Shown here: piece by piece, positions 1 to 7,402 of the stretch
How positions within the stretch are numbered: the stretch's first letter is position 1
How the letters are laid out: every line of letters begins with the position of its first letter
Source of the DNA: an uncultured Porphyromonadaceae bacterium
GTDB taxonomy: Bacteria; Bacteroidota; Bacteroidia; Bacteroidales; Muribaculaceae
Direction of reading: 5' to 3'
Length of the DNA: 15,411 nt
Assembly (NCBI GenBank): GCA_900544305.1
Contig: UQUV01000056.1
Span: 1 to 15,411 of the forward strand
The notes under the pieces: model-generated
Told to the model about the DNA's origin: nothing
What the model saw: only the letters and a program-made list of their open reading frames with translations
Databases searched by the model: none
Translations under genes and position numbers: made by a program

Positions 1-50
1 GCATCTGACTACGGATCAGAAGGTTACAGGTTTGAATCCTGTCGGAGTCA
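1..50 (+). tRNA. tRNA-Arg (anticodon ACG), 3' part only
   Basis: The window opens inside a tRNA. The anticodon stem TCTGA/TCAGA encloses the 7-base loop CTACGGA, giving anticodon ACG, which reads arginine CGU (and CGC/CGA if A34 becomes inosine). The T arm is ACAGG-TTTGAAT-CCTGT (26-42), followed by the acceptor strand CGGAGTC (43-49) and discriminator A50. The next bases are CAA, so the CCA tail is not encoded and must be added after transcription, as is common in Bacteroidota. The acceptor 5' strand and D arm lie before the window. Confidence 0.9.
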
Positions 51-51
51 C

Positions 52-86
52 AAAAGACATCTTGCGGTATGCGAGGTGTCTTTTTT
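52..86 (+). terminator. Intrinsic terminator of the tRNA-Arg transcript
   Basis: A ten-pair hairpin starts two bases after the tRNA. AAAAGACATC (52-61) pairs with GGTGTCTTTT (75-84), with one G-U pair, across a 13-base loop. The 3' arm runs into a T tract (81-86). This is a standard rho-independent terminator separating the tRNA from the HU genes. Confidence 0.8.
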
Positions 87-127
87 GTTTATGCATTTTC
101 ATTGATTGTAATAATTAATGTGAAGCT

Positions 128-159
128 TTTTAATAATCGCGGATTTTTCCCTTACTTTG
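128..159 (+). promoter_or_regulatory. Weak promoter candidate for the HU gene pair
   Basis: TTACTTTG (152-159) differs at one position from the Bacteroidota -7 box TAnnTTTG. A TTTT at 128-131 lies 20 bases upstream, where TTTG is expected at -33. A start of transcription near 165 would leave almost no leader before ATG 170, but about 13 bases before ATG 179. This is a pattern match only. Confidence 0.3.
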
Positions 160-169
160 TGATTGCAAA

Positions 170-472
170 ATGAATTATATGGAAACAAAAGGTGTTATCG
201 AGGAACTGTCAAAGCGTTTGGACCGAAAGTCCACGGATGTGTCATCTTTAATTGACGGTTTTGTATCTATTATAAAAGAGAAATGCGGCAATTTGGATTC
301 AATTGCCATTCCCGGTTTCGGCAATTTTATTCCGGTTAAAAAGGAGGAACACATTGCAGAAGACGAAAATGGAAAAAGGATTATGTATCCACCTTCCGTA
401 GAGTTGAAATTTGAGTCCAGTGCAATACTGAAGTCCAAACTTCTGGAGGAAGGAGGCAGTGATGAAAAATAA
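170..472 (+). CDS. HU/IHF-family DNA-binding protein, atypical arm
   Basis: This 100-residue product has HU/IHF length and layout. An N-terminal two-helix part (about 5-40) is followed by the turn G49-F-G-N-F53, a beta-ribbon arm (about 54-77), the strand VELKFESS (77-84) and a C-terminal helix. HU proteins are cytoplasmic or nucleoid-associated dimers that bend DNA. The arm is odd: it contains EEHIAEDENGKRIMYPP, which is acidic and lacks the usual RNP tip used to wedge DNA, so binding may be weak or specialised. ATG 170 and ATG 179 are both possible starts; the shorter product (METKGVIEEL) fits the family better. The gene overlaps the next by 11 bases, so the two are probably co-translated. 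The fold is fairly sure; the DNA target is unknown. Confidence 0.8.
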   Translation: MNYMETKGVIEELSKRLDRKSTDVSSLIDGFVSIIKEKCGNLDSIAIPGFGNFIPVKKEEHIAEDENGKRIMYPPSVELKFESSAILKSKLLEEGGSDEK

Positions 473-1538
473 GATGGTGTTTCCCGAGCTTGTGGCTGAA
501 CTGGCTGCTGTGACAAATACGTCAGAGGCTTTGTGTGAAGCATTTTTGAAAGAATTGTTTTCACTTGTGGCTGTCGAACTGTCAAAAGGGGAAGCTGTTA
601 AAATAAAAAAGCTGGGAGAATTCTCTGTGCTGCCGGATGGAAATGTGCACTTTGAACCTGATAAGGACATTTCAGAAAGTCTGAATGCAGCATTTGCTTG
701 TTTCGAACCAATTGAGCTGGATGACAATGTGACGGATGAGGAGCTGAACAAATGTGAGGAAACGCAGCTAACGGATAAAACGGAAATTGCGGAGACGGAA
801 AACGTTGATGCAATTGAAAATGCGGATGTCGAATTGGCAGAGGATAACGAGCCTGTTTCAGTGGAATCCGTAGAAAAGGGGGCCACCGATGCAAATAATG
901 CGGAAGATTTGCCCGAATCACAGGATAATGTCGGTGAAACAGCAATTGTGGCTGAAACACCTGTGGAATTGTCTGCTGAATTGGCGGACGAGCAAGAAGA
1001 AACGCCTTGTGAAAAAAATGGGAATAATAAACGTGTCTTTTGGCGTGGTTATGTTTGGGGAGCATTGACTGCTGTCGTTGCGGTTTGTATTGTATCTGTC
1101 GTATTCCATTGGGATATTATCGTCGGTGGCAGTGAGGAAAGTGCAGTGCTTGTTCGTGAAGCAGAAAATACAGATTCAATTGGAGAACAATTTGCAAAAG
1201 TGGACACTGTTGCAAATGCTCCGATCGTACAACAGGAAACCGTTCCGATGGCTGAAGAAAAAGATTCGTTGCCAAAGCCGGAGCTAACAAAAGAATGGCC
1301 AAAAACATTTAAAGTTACATCTACGGCATATTTGAGTAACGTGTCCCGGAAGTTTTATGGACATTATGCATTCTGGGTTTATATCTATATTGAAAATAAG
1401 AGTGTTATCGCAAATCCGGACAATCTTCCAATAGGGGTTGTTCTAAATATTCCTGATCCTCAAAAATATGATATAGACAAGGATGACCCGAATAGTATCA
1501 AAAAAGCACAATTACGCGCCTTGGAAATAAAGAAGTGA
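462..1538 (+). CDS. Membrane-anchored HU-like protein with LysM-like C-terminus
   Basis: The start is set by AGGAGG at 451-456, five bases before ATG 462; the in-frame GTG at 459 is too close to it. The 358-residue product has four parts. Residues 2-85 resemble an HU domain (helices, then VKIKKLGEF, then VHFEPDKDISESLN), but the DNA-contacting arm is reduced to about five residues (LPDGN). Residues 86-188 are a very acidic Asp/Glu linker. Residues 193-216 form one membrane span preceded by basic residues (NNKR), so the HU part should be cytoplasmic. After a spacer, residues 282-331 (FKVTSTAYLSNVSRKFYGH..., then NPDNLPIGVVLNIPD) look like a LysM peptidoglycan-binding fold. I infer a link between the cell wall and a cytoplasmic partner. 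Whether it binds DNA is doubtful. It lies 143 bases before the bat operon, on the same strand. Confidence 0.75.
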   Translation: MKNKMVFPELVAELAAVTNTSEALCEAFLKELFSLVAVELSKGEAVKIKKLGEFSVLPDGNVHFEPDKDISESLNAAFACFEPIELDDNVTDEELNKCEETQLTDKTEIAETENVDAIENADVELAEDNEPVSVESVEKGATDANNAEDLPESQDNVGETAIVAETPVELSAELADEQEETPCEKNGNNKRVFWRGYVWGALTAVVAVCIVSVVFHWDIIVGGSEESAVLVREAENTDSIGEQFAKVDTVANAPIVQQETVPMAEEKDSLPKPELTKEWPKTFKVTSTAYLSNVSRKFYGHYAFWVYIYIENKSVIANPDNLPIGVVLNIPDPQKYDIDKDDPNSIKKAQLRALEIKK

Positions 1539-1549
1539 CGTAATTGTTA

Positions 1550-1573
1550 AATGTTAAAATCGGCTTTAACATT
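1550..1573. repeat. Perfect 9-bp inverted repeat before the bat operon
   Basis: AATGTTAAA (1550-1558) and TTTAACATT (1565-1573) are exact reverse complements around the 6-base spacer ATCGGC. It lies 11 bases after the stop of the HU/LysM gene and about 60 bases before the candidate bat promoter. No T tract follows and the stem is AT-rich, so an operator is at least as likely as a terminator. Function is unknown. Confidence 0.55.
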
Positions 1574-1632
1574 GTAAACTTAAAATACAAATAATTAACA
1601 CCACAAAAAGTGAGAAATTAAATGCGTGTTTT

Positions 1633-1640
1633 TATTTTTG
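1633..1640 (+). promoter_or_regulatory. Candidate -7 box of the bat operon
   Basis: TATTTTTG matches the Bacteroidota -7 consensus TAnnTTTG exactly and lies 41 bases before the moxR start, which gives a leader of about 35 bases. No clear TTTG is visible at the expected -33 position, so the promoter is either weak or activator-dependent. The surrounding gap (1539-1681) is AT-rich. Confidence 0.4.
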
Positions 1641-1681
1641 CATAAACACTAAAACAAGAAAAACGATAAAGGAAAATAGAT

Positions 1682-2677
1682 ATGAGTGAATCTGTTAATA
1701 TTAGAGAGCTAAACGATTTAATTGCCACAAAAAGTGACATCGTAAACCTTGTAAATCAGGGGATGAAACAAACTATTGTCGGTCAGAAGCATTTGATTGA
1801 TTCTTTGCTTATTGCCCTGCTTTCAAACGGACATGTTCTTTTGGAAGGTGTGCCTGGTCTTGCAAAGACGTTGGCAATTAAGACTCTGGCATCAATTATT
1901 GATGCTAAATACAGCCGTATACAGTTTACTCCGGACTTGTTACCGGCAGACGTTGTCGGAACAATGATGTATAGCGTGCAAAAGGAAAGTTTCCAAATCA
2001 AAAAAGGCCCGGTATTTGCAAATTTCGTATTGGCAGATGAAATCAACCGTGCTCCGGCAAAGGTTCAGAGTGCGTTGCTGGAAGCCATGCAGGAACGCCA
2101 GGTGACAATTGGAGACGAAACATTTAAATTGGACAACCCATTCCTGGTAATGGCGACTCAAAACCCGATTGAACAGGAAGGTACTTATCCACTTCCGGAA
2201 GCCCAAGTGGACCGTTTCCTTTTGAAGGTGATTATCAGCTATCCGAACAAGGAAGAAGAAAAGGAAATTATTCGCCAAAACATTCAGGGTGTTAAGCAAG
2301 AAGTAAAACCGTTGCTAACACCTGCTGAAATTCTTGAGACACAAAAAATTGTCAGCAAGATTTATATTGACGAGAAAATTGAACGGTATATTGTCGATAT
2401 CGTACACGCTACTCGTTTCCCGGCAGATTGCGGCCTGAAAGACCTGTCGAGCGTTATTTCGTTTGGAGCATCTCCACGTGCGTCTATCAGTTTGGCATTG
2501 GCTTCACGCGCATATGCATTTTTGCGTGGTCGCGGTTATGTTATTCCGGAAGACGTTCGTGCCGTATGTCATGATGTGCTTCGTCACAGAATCGGATTGT
2601 CATACGAAGCAGAAGCCAACAATATTTCTGCCGATGAAATCGTAAGCAATATTCTGGATAAAGTTATTGTGCCTTAA
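1682..2677 (+). CDS. moxR: MoxR-family AAA+ ATPase, first gene of the bat operon
   Basis: This 331-residue protein is a MoxR-type AAA+ ATPase of usual length. Visible motifs are Walker A GVPGLAKT (56-63), Walker B VLADE (116-120) followed by INRAPAKVQSALLEAMQE, sensor 1 ATQNP (158-162), and the PLPEAQVDRF region with the likely arginine finger R178. The C-terminal lid helices end in a region typical of AAA_lid_2. MoxR ATPases act as cytoplasmic chaperones that remodel VWA-domain partners, often in maturation of enzymes or envelope processes. Here the partners are presumably the DUF58, BatA and BatB proteins encoded directly downstream. All catalytic motifs look intact. The client in this operon is not known from sequence. 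Confidence 0.95.
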   Translation: MSESVNIRELNDLIATKSDIVNLVNQGMKQTIVGQKHLIDSLLIALLSNGHVLLEGVPGLAKTLAIKTLASIIDAKYSRIQFTPDLLPADVVGTMMYSVQKESFQIKKGPVFANFVLADEINRAPAKVQSALLEAMQERQVTIGDETFKLDNPFLVMATQNPIEQEGTYPLPEAQVDRFLLKVIISYPNKEEEKEIIRQNIQGVKQEVKPLLTPAEILETQKIVSKIYIDEKIERYIVDIVHATRFPADCGLKDLSSVISFGASPRASISLALASRAYAFLRGRGYVIPEDVRAVCHDVLRHRIGLSYEAEANNISADEIVSNILDKVIVP

Positions 2678-2691
2678 AAGGGAGGATGACG

Positions 2692-3567
2692 ATGGATGCC
2701 ACAGAACTTTTAAAAAAGGTCAGGCAGATTGAAATCAAAACCCGGGGACTTTCACAAAATATTTTTGCCGGAGAATATCATTCTGCCTTCAAGGGAAGGG
2801 GTATGACATTCTCTGAAGTTCGCGAATACCAATATGGTGATGATATCCGCGATATTGACTGGAATGTTACGGCAAGAAGCAATCACCCTTATGTGAAAGT
2901 CTATGAGGAGGAACGTGAACTGACAGTTGTTCTTCTCGTCGACGTTTCCGGCAGCGAGAAATTCGGTGCGGTAGGAAGTATCAAACGGGAATTTATTGCG
3001 GAATTGGCGGCAACACTGGCATTTTCTGCAAGTCAGAACAACGATAAGGTTGGTGTCATCTTTTTCTCCGATAAGGTTGAGAAGTTCATCCCACCTAAAA
3101 AAGGAAAGAAACACATTCTGTTGATAATCCGTGAACTGTTGGACTTTACGCCGGAAAGTAAAGGTACGGATATAGCCTATGCTCTAAGATTTTTGACAGA
3201 TGCTATAAAAAAGAGATGTACCACGTTTTTGATATCCGACTTTATTGACAATGCCGACTATACACAGGCTTTGACAATTGCCGGAAGAAAACATGACTTG
3301 ACTGCCATACAGGTTTATGACAAACGTGATGCCACGATGCCAAACGTTGGACTTGTAAAACTTTTTGACCCGGAAACAGGGCAGGAAAAGTGGGTAAACA
3401 CAAGTTCGGCCAAAGTGCGTAACGCATATGGGAAATGGTGGTATGAGCGTCAGCTGGCAATGAGCGAAAGACTGATGAAATGTAAAGTTGATTTAGCTTC
3501 TGTTGCTACTGACGAAGACTATGTCAAGGCTTTGATGACATTGTTTAAAAAACGAGGTCCAAAATAA
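2692..3567 (+). CDS. DUF58 protein with VWA-like fold (MoxR partner)
   Basis: The product has 291 residues and no membrane span or signal peptide, so it is likely cytoplasmic. The DUF58 signature is clear: REYQYGDDIRDIDWNVTAR (44-62) followed by VKVYEEERE (68-76). It runs into a VWA-like core with an intact metal site: D84-V-S86-G-S88, T159 in KGTDIA, and D183 in LISDF. I chose ATG 2692 because GGGAGG (2680-2685) is six bases upstream of it; the in-frame ATG at 2686 directly abuts that site. DUF58 genes next to moxR are a well-known pairing, and the protein is probably a direct substrate or adaptor of the ATPase. It sits 14 bases after moxR and 7 bases before the next gene. Confidence 0.92.
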   Translation: MDATELLKKVRQIEIKTRGLSQNIFAGEYHSAFKGRGMTFSEVREYQYGDDIRDIDWNVTARSNHPYVKVYEEERELTVVLLVDVSGSEKFGAVGSIKREFIAELAATLAFSASQNNDKVGVIFFSDKVEKFIPPKKGKKHILLIIRELLDFTPESKGTDIAYALRFLTDAIKKRCTTFLISDFIDNADYTQALTIAGRKHDLTAIQVYDKRDATMPNVGLVKLFDPETGQEKWVNTSSAKVRNAYGKWWYERQLAMSERLMKCKVDLASVATDEDYVKALMTLFKKRGPK

Positions 3568-3574
3568 CAATCGT

Positions 3575-4591
3575 ATGCACAAGAGAGGTTTTATAAAAAC
3601 ATATTTATTGTCAACACTGCTTGCTGTTGGCATGACTTCGATGGCTGCCCCGACAACATTCAAAGCAAAACTGGATTCCGCCAGCTTGTTGATGGGTAAG
3701 CAGGTTGCCATGCAGATTGAAATCGTGCAGGACAGCAATGTGAGCGGGTATATTCCCATTAATGAAGGGGATACGCTTACGGATAAAGTGGAAATCGTAG
3801 GTTGGCGAAAGTCGGACACGACAGACCTTGGAAATAACAGAGTGCAGATCAATAAGGAATTGATTTTGCAATCGTTTGATTCCGGGTTGTATACGTTGCC
3901 TCCCGTTTTGTATGTAGTCGGTAAAGACACTTTCAGAACAAACAAACTGACATTGAAGGTTGTGCCTGTTCAGGTCGATTCGTTAAAAAACATTCACGAC
4001 TATAAGACAGTGCAGAAACCAAATACAAAATGGACTGACTTTCTACCTGACTTTATAACCGATTACTGGTGGGCGATATTGATTGGTCTGCTGTTGTTGC
4101 TGGCTGGTATTTATATGTATATCCGTCATCAGCAAGGCAAATCGTTGTTGCCTCCGATTTTACCGAAGAAGCAACTGCTGCCACCTTATGAAGAGGCTAT
4201 GGGAGCACTTGCCGGTCTTAAGTCTGCAAACCTTTGGCAGTCGGGACAGGAAAAAGAATATTATACTCAGCTCACTGATATTCTTCGACGTTACATCTGC
4301 CGTCGCTTTGAAATTAATGCAATGGAGATGACATCATCCCAATTGCTGTCAATGCTGACTGCGGAGGAAGCTGCACCGGTTAAGGATGAATTAAGAAAGA
4401 TTCTTGAAGTTTCCGATTTTGTGAAGTTTGCCAAAATGCGTCCGTTGGCGGACGAAAACGAACAGGCATTTGCGTCTGCTGTCAAATTTATTGAAGAAAC
4501 AAAGCCTGTTGAAATTGTGCCGCCGGAAAAGCAGGAAGATGGCAAAAATACTGCTGATAAAAAGGAAACAGAAGCTAAAAAAGAAAAGTAA
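3575..4591 (+). CDS. Bat-operon membrane protein with BatD-like cytoplasmic tail
   Basis: This 338-residue protein has an N-terminal signal peptide (about 1-24, MHKRGFIKTYLLSTLLAVGM then AA), a periplasmic beta-rich domain (25-160) and one membrane span (about 164-184). A cytoplasmic helical domain (205-310) and a Lys/Glu-rich tail (311-338) follow. The helical domain (EYYTQLTDILRRYICRRFEI, then SSQLLSML, then EVSDFVKFAKM) resembles the C-terminal tail of BatD in this operon. The layout matches the uncharacterised protein found between the DUF58 gene and batA in many Bacteroidota (DUF4381-like). It probably anchors or presents a partner to the MoxR/VWA machine from the membrane. The biochemical role is unknown. 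Confidence 0.8.
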   Translation: MHKRGFIKTYLLSTLLAVGMTSMAAPTTFKAKLDSASLLMGKQVAMQIEIVQDSNVSGYIPINEGDTLTDKVEIVGWRKSDTTDLGNNRVQINKELILQSFDSGLYTLPPVLYVVGKDTFRTNKLTLKVVPVQVDSLKNIHDYKTVQKPNTKWTDFLPDFITDYWWAILIGLLLLLAGIYMYIRHQQGKSLLPPILPKKQLLPPYEEAMGALAGLKSANLWQSGQEKEYYTQLTDILRRYICRRFEINAMEMTSSQLLSMLTAEEAAPVKDELRKILEVSDFVKFAKMRPLADENEQAFASAVKFIEETKPVEIVPPEKQEDGKNTADKKETEAKKEK

Positions 4592-4594
4592 GTT

Positions 4595-5584
4595 ATGGAA
4601 TTTGCACGACCTTATTTATTATGGCTATTTCTGTTGTATATACCCTTGATTATATGGTATATATTAAAATATAAGCATGCGGAGTCTTCGGTGCAAATTT
4701 CAACGTTGCATCCGTTTTCAAAGTTGCCGACATCTTATAAGGTATATTTGCGCCATGCCATGTTTGTTGTCAAATTGGCGGCAATCGGTTGTTTGATAAT
4801 CATTTTATGCCGTCCTCAGACACATGACAGTTGGCAGTCGTCCAAAACAAAAGGTACGGATATCATTATTGCAATGGACGTTTCGACCAGTATGTTGGCA
4901 CGAGATTTCGATCCGGACCGATTTGAGGCGGCCAAAGATGTTGCGTCGCAGTTCATTTCCGGAAGAGAGTCCGACAATATCGGTATCGTAATTTTTGCCG
5001 GTGAAAGCTTTACATTGGTTCCTATGACGACTGACAAGGCTGTGCTTGTCAATTATATTAAAGAGATTAAGATGGGCATGCTTCAGGACGGTACGGCTAT
5101 TGGCGACGGACTTGCCACTTCCATCAATCGAATCAAAGATGGAAAAGCTAAGTCTAAGAGTATCATATTGCTGACGGACGGTTCTAACAATACGGGAATC
5201 GTGGCTCCATTGACTGCTGCCGACATCGCTCAAAAATATGGAATCAAAGTCTACACTATTGGTGTCGGAACAATTGGCAATGCCCTGTTCCCGGTAGGAG
5301 TCAACTATTATGGCAAGGTTGAATATCAGTCTTTGCCGGTTGTCATTGACGAAAACACTTTGAAGGCGATTTCAGAAAGAACAGGCGGAAAATATTTCCG
5401 TGCTACGAACAAGAATGTTCTCAAGGATGTGTTTGCTGAAATTGACAAACTGGAAAAAACTGAACTTGATGTCAGAAACTTCAGTCAAACAGAAGATGAC
5501 TATATGTTTTGGGCTTGGCTGCTGTTAGGACTTGTTGCCTTGGATGTTGTCATTCGCCACACCGTATTGCGTAATATTCCTTAA
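4595..5584 (+). CDS. batA: BatA, membrane-anchored VWA protein
   Basis: This 329-residue protein has two N-terminal membrane helices (about 7-24 and 55-72), a VWA domain (about 88-290) and a third span near the C-terminus (about 307-325). The metal-ion-dependent adhesion site is complete: D95-V-S97-T-S99, T167 in DGTAIG, and D195 in LLTDGS. BatA belongs to the aerotolerance operon first described in Bacteroides fragilis, where bat genes affect survival under oxygen or oxidative stress. The VWA domain is expected to bind protein partners, possibly BatB and the MoxR ATPase. It starts 3 bases after the upstream gene and is followed by batB after 11 bases, so the two are co-transcribed. BatA and BatB are paralogues with the same topology. 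Confidence 0.94.
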   Translation: MEFARPYLLWLFLLYIPLIIWYILKYKHAESSVQISTLHPFSKLPTSYKVYLRHAMFVVKLAAIGCLIIILCRPQTHDSWQSSKTKGTDIIIAMDVSTSMLARDFDPDRFEAAKDVASQFISGRESDNIGIVIFAGESFTLVPMTTDKAVLVNYIKEIKMGMLQDGTAIGDGLATSINRIKDGKAKSKSIILLTDGSNNTGIVAPLTAADIAQKYGIKVYTIGVGTIGNALFPVGVNYYGKVEYQSLPVVIDENTLKAISERTGGKYFRATNKNVLKDVFAEIDKLEKTELDVRNFSQTEDDYMFWAWLLLGLVALDVVIRHTVLRNIP

Positions 5585-5595
5585 AATGAAAAGTT

Positions 5596-6633
5596 ATGTT
5601 TAGTTTTGCTAACCCTGAATATTTATATTTGCTGATTTTGATTCCCGTCATTTTTGGCCTTTTTCTGCTTTCACGCATGATTAGGGCAAAGAATATCAAG
5701 AAATACGGGAATCCGGCATTATTGGAAGCCCAGATGCCGGACGTTTCAAAATACAAGCCATGGATTAAAATTTCAATACAGTTGGTAGCACTGGCCTTGA
5801 TTGTCATTATATTGGCCCGTCCGCGTGCTATGGGCAATTCAAAAGCGGAGACTATCAACGTGCAGGGAATAGAAGTCATGGTGGCGCTGGACGTTTCCAA
5901 TTCAATGCTTGCATCATCGACAGATGACCCTAACGGCATTAGCAGACTGCAGCAGGCCAAACTGTTGTTGGAAAAATTGATTGACAAACTGGGAAATGAC
6001 AAGGTGGGTCTTATCGTTTTTGCCGGTGACGCGTATACACAAATTCCAATTACTGCCGATTTCGTATCAGCCAAGATGTTTCTTAGCAATATTGAACCGT
6101 CAATGGTTCCAACTCAAGGAACGGCGATTGGTGCCGCTATTAAAATGGCAGCCAATTCATTTACGGCTGATGACAAAATTCAGAAATCAATTATTCTGAT
6201 AACTGACGGTGAAAACCATGAGGACGACGCAGTGGAAGCTGCAAAGGACGCTCATGACAAGGGTATTCAAATCAATGTGCTGGGAGTCGGCACTCCTAAG
6301 GGTGCTCCAATTCCTATCGGCGGTAAGGGTAATTATATGAAGGATGAGAGTGGAAATATCGTTATTACACAACCGAATGAGCAAATTGCCCAAGATGTGG
6401 CCAATGCCGGTAAGGGTATCTATGTATCCGGAACAAACCGTGATGCCTTGAATGTCCTTGACGCCCGTTTGAAAGAACTGTCGAAATCCAACATTTCGAA
6501 GAATGTTTTTTCTCCGAATGATGAGCAATTCCCGGTATTTGCCTGGGTTGCTTTGGCATTGTTGATTTGTGATATTTTTGTTCTTGACAGAAAGATTTCG
6601 TGGTTGAAGAATATCAATTTCTTCTCTAAGTAA
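5596..6633 (+). CDS. batB: BatB, membrane-anchored VWA protein
   Basis: This 345-residue paralogue of BatA starts with two membrane helices (about 9-25 and 58-74), followed by a VWA domain (about 91-300) and a final span near 318-333. The metal site is intact: D99-V-S101-N-S103, T176 in QGTAIG, and D204 in LITDGE. Compared with BatA it carries extra residues after the first metal loop (ASSTDDPNGIS). A conserved-looking segment, VLGVGTPKGAPIPIGG, lies late in the VWA fold. Family knowledge links BatB to the aerotolerance operon; an interaction with BatA or the TPR proteins encoded downstream is inference. The gene is separated from batA by 11 bases and from batC by 10 bases. Confidence 0.94.
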   Translation: MFSFANPEYLYLLILIPVIFGLFLLSRMIRAKNIKKYGNPALLEAQMPDVSKYKPWIKISIQLVALALIVIILARPRAMGNSKAETINVQGIEVMVALDVSNSMLASSTDDPNGISRLQQAKLLLEKLIDKLGNDKVGLIVFAGDAYTQIPITADFVSAKMFLSNIEPSMVPTQGTAIGAAIKMAANSFTADDKIQKSIILITDGENHEDDAVEAAKDAHDKGIQINVLGVGTPKGAPIPIGGKGNYMKDESGNIVITQPNEQIAQDVANAGKGIYVSGTNRDALNVLDARLKELSKSNISKNVFSPNDEQFPVFAWVALALLICDIFVLDRKISWLKNINFFSK

Positions 6634-6643
6634 AACTAAAGCT

Positions 6644-7402
6644 ATGAAAAGAAAACTATTAATATTCGCTTTGTCGGTAGTCCTTCCTGTTTGCGCATTC
6701 TGCCAGCAGGATTACAGTACCAAGAAAGAGCGTAACTATATTCGAGAAGGAAACGAATTATTCAAAGAAAAGCGTTACGCTGAAGCGGAAGCAGCCTTTA
6801 AAAAGGCTTTGCAGGAAAATGGCAATTCTCCGATTGCAAAGTTTAATCTTGCCACTACCTATTTGAAGCAGGTGAACCTAAATGATACAACTCAGAACGG
6901 CTTGTTGAGTGAAACTCAGCAACTGCTGAAAGAAACGGCTTCAATTGCCGATCCGAAGTTGGCATCGAAAGCTTATTACGATTTGGGCAATATCTTTTAC
7001 AATCAAAAAAACTATGCACAAAGTATAGCAATGTACAAAGATGCCTTGCGGAGAAATCCTGATGACGACCAGGCACGCCAAAATCTTCGTTTGGCGCAAA
7101 AGCAGCTTCAGAACCAACAGAATCAACAACAAAATCAGGATAATAAGCAGGATAACAAAGATCAGCAGAAGCAGAATCAAGACCAGAACAAAGAGAAAAA
7201 CAAGAATGGTCAAGATCAGCAGAAGCCTGATAACCAGCAGCAAAAACAGCCGCAGCAACCTCCTAAGAATGGTATGAGTAAAGAAAATGCCGAACAAATT
7301 CTTCAAACGATGCAGAATGAGGAGAAAAACACTCAGGATAAGGTGAATAAAGCCAAAATGCAGCAAATGAAGGGTGGTCGCAGGACTGGAAAACAATGGT
7401 AG
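6644..7402 (+). CDS. batC: BatC, secreted TPR protein with Gln/Asn-rich tail
   Basis: The 252-residue product begins with a signal peptide (about 1-20, ending VCAFC before QQ). Two TPR units can be seen, at about 28-62 and 108-142 (AYYDLGNIFYNQKNYAQSIA). From 153 to 209 the sequence is a low-complexity run of Gln, Asn, Asp and Lys. A short ordered end follows (MSKENAEQILQTMQNEEKNT at 211-230, then a basic RRTGKQW terminus), as is typical of BatC. TPRs bind protein partners, so a periplasmic scaffold role with BatA, BatB and BatE is plausible. C20 does not sit in a good lipobox. The stop overlaps the batD start by 7 bases, which suggests translational coupling. Confidence 0.9.
   Translation: MKRKLLIFALSVVLPVCAFCQQDYSTKKERNYIREGNELFKEKRYAEAEAAFKKALQENGNSPIAKFNLATTYLKQVNLNDTTQNGLLSETQQLLKETASIADPKLASKAYYDLGNIFYNQKNYAQSIAMYKDALRRNPDDDQARQNLRLAQKQLQNQQNQQQNQDNKQDNKDQQKQNQDQNKEKNKNGQDQQKPDNQQQKQPQQPPKNGMSKENAEQILQTMQNEEKNTQDKVNKAKMQQMKGGRRTGKQW
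7158..7226 (+). repeat. 15-bp direct repeat in the batC low-complexity region
   Basis: AAGATCAGCAGAAGC occurs at 7158-7172 and again at 7212-7226. The 54-base offset keeps the reading frame (18 codons), so the repeat lies within the Gln/Lys-rich tail coding region. Copy changes here would lengthen or shorten the tail without breaking the gene. Confidence 0.7.

Noticed and set aside
299..886. 195-residue open frame on the minus strand over the two HU genes
   Set aside because: It is Ser/Thr-rich low complexity produced by the complement of the acidic linker codons, lies fully opposite clearly coding sequence, and resembles no protein.
5550..6089. 179-residue minus-strand open frame opposite batB
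   Set aside because: It overlaps the conserved VWA domain of batB on the other strand and has no recognisable domain or start signal.
6644..6706. BatC as a lipoprotein with C20 as the lipidated residue
   Set aside because: The residues before C20 (CAF) do not fit a lipobox; an ordinary signal peptide cut before Q21 or nearby fits better.
6941..7396. 151-residue minus-strand open frame, very rich in Leu and Ile
   Set aside because: It looks like a membrane protein only because it is the complement of the Gln/Asn/Lys codons in batC.
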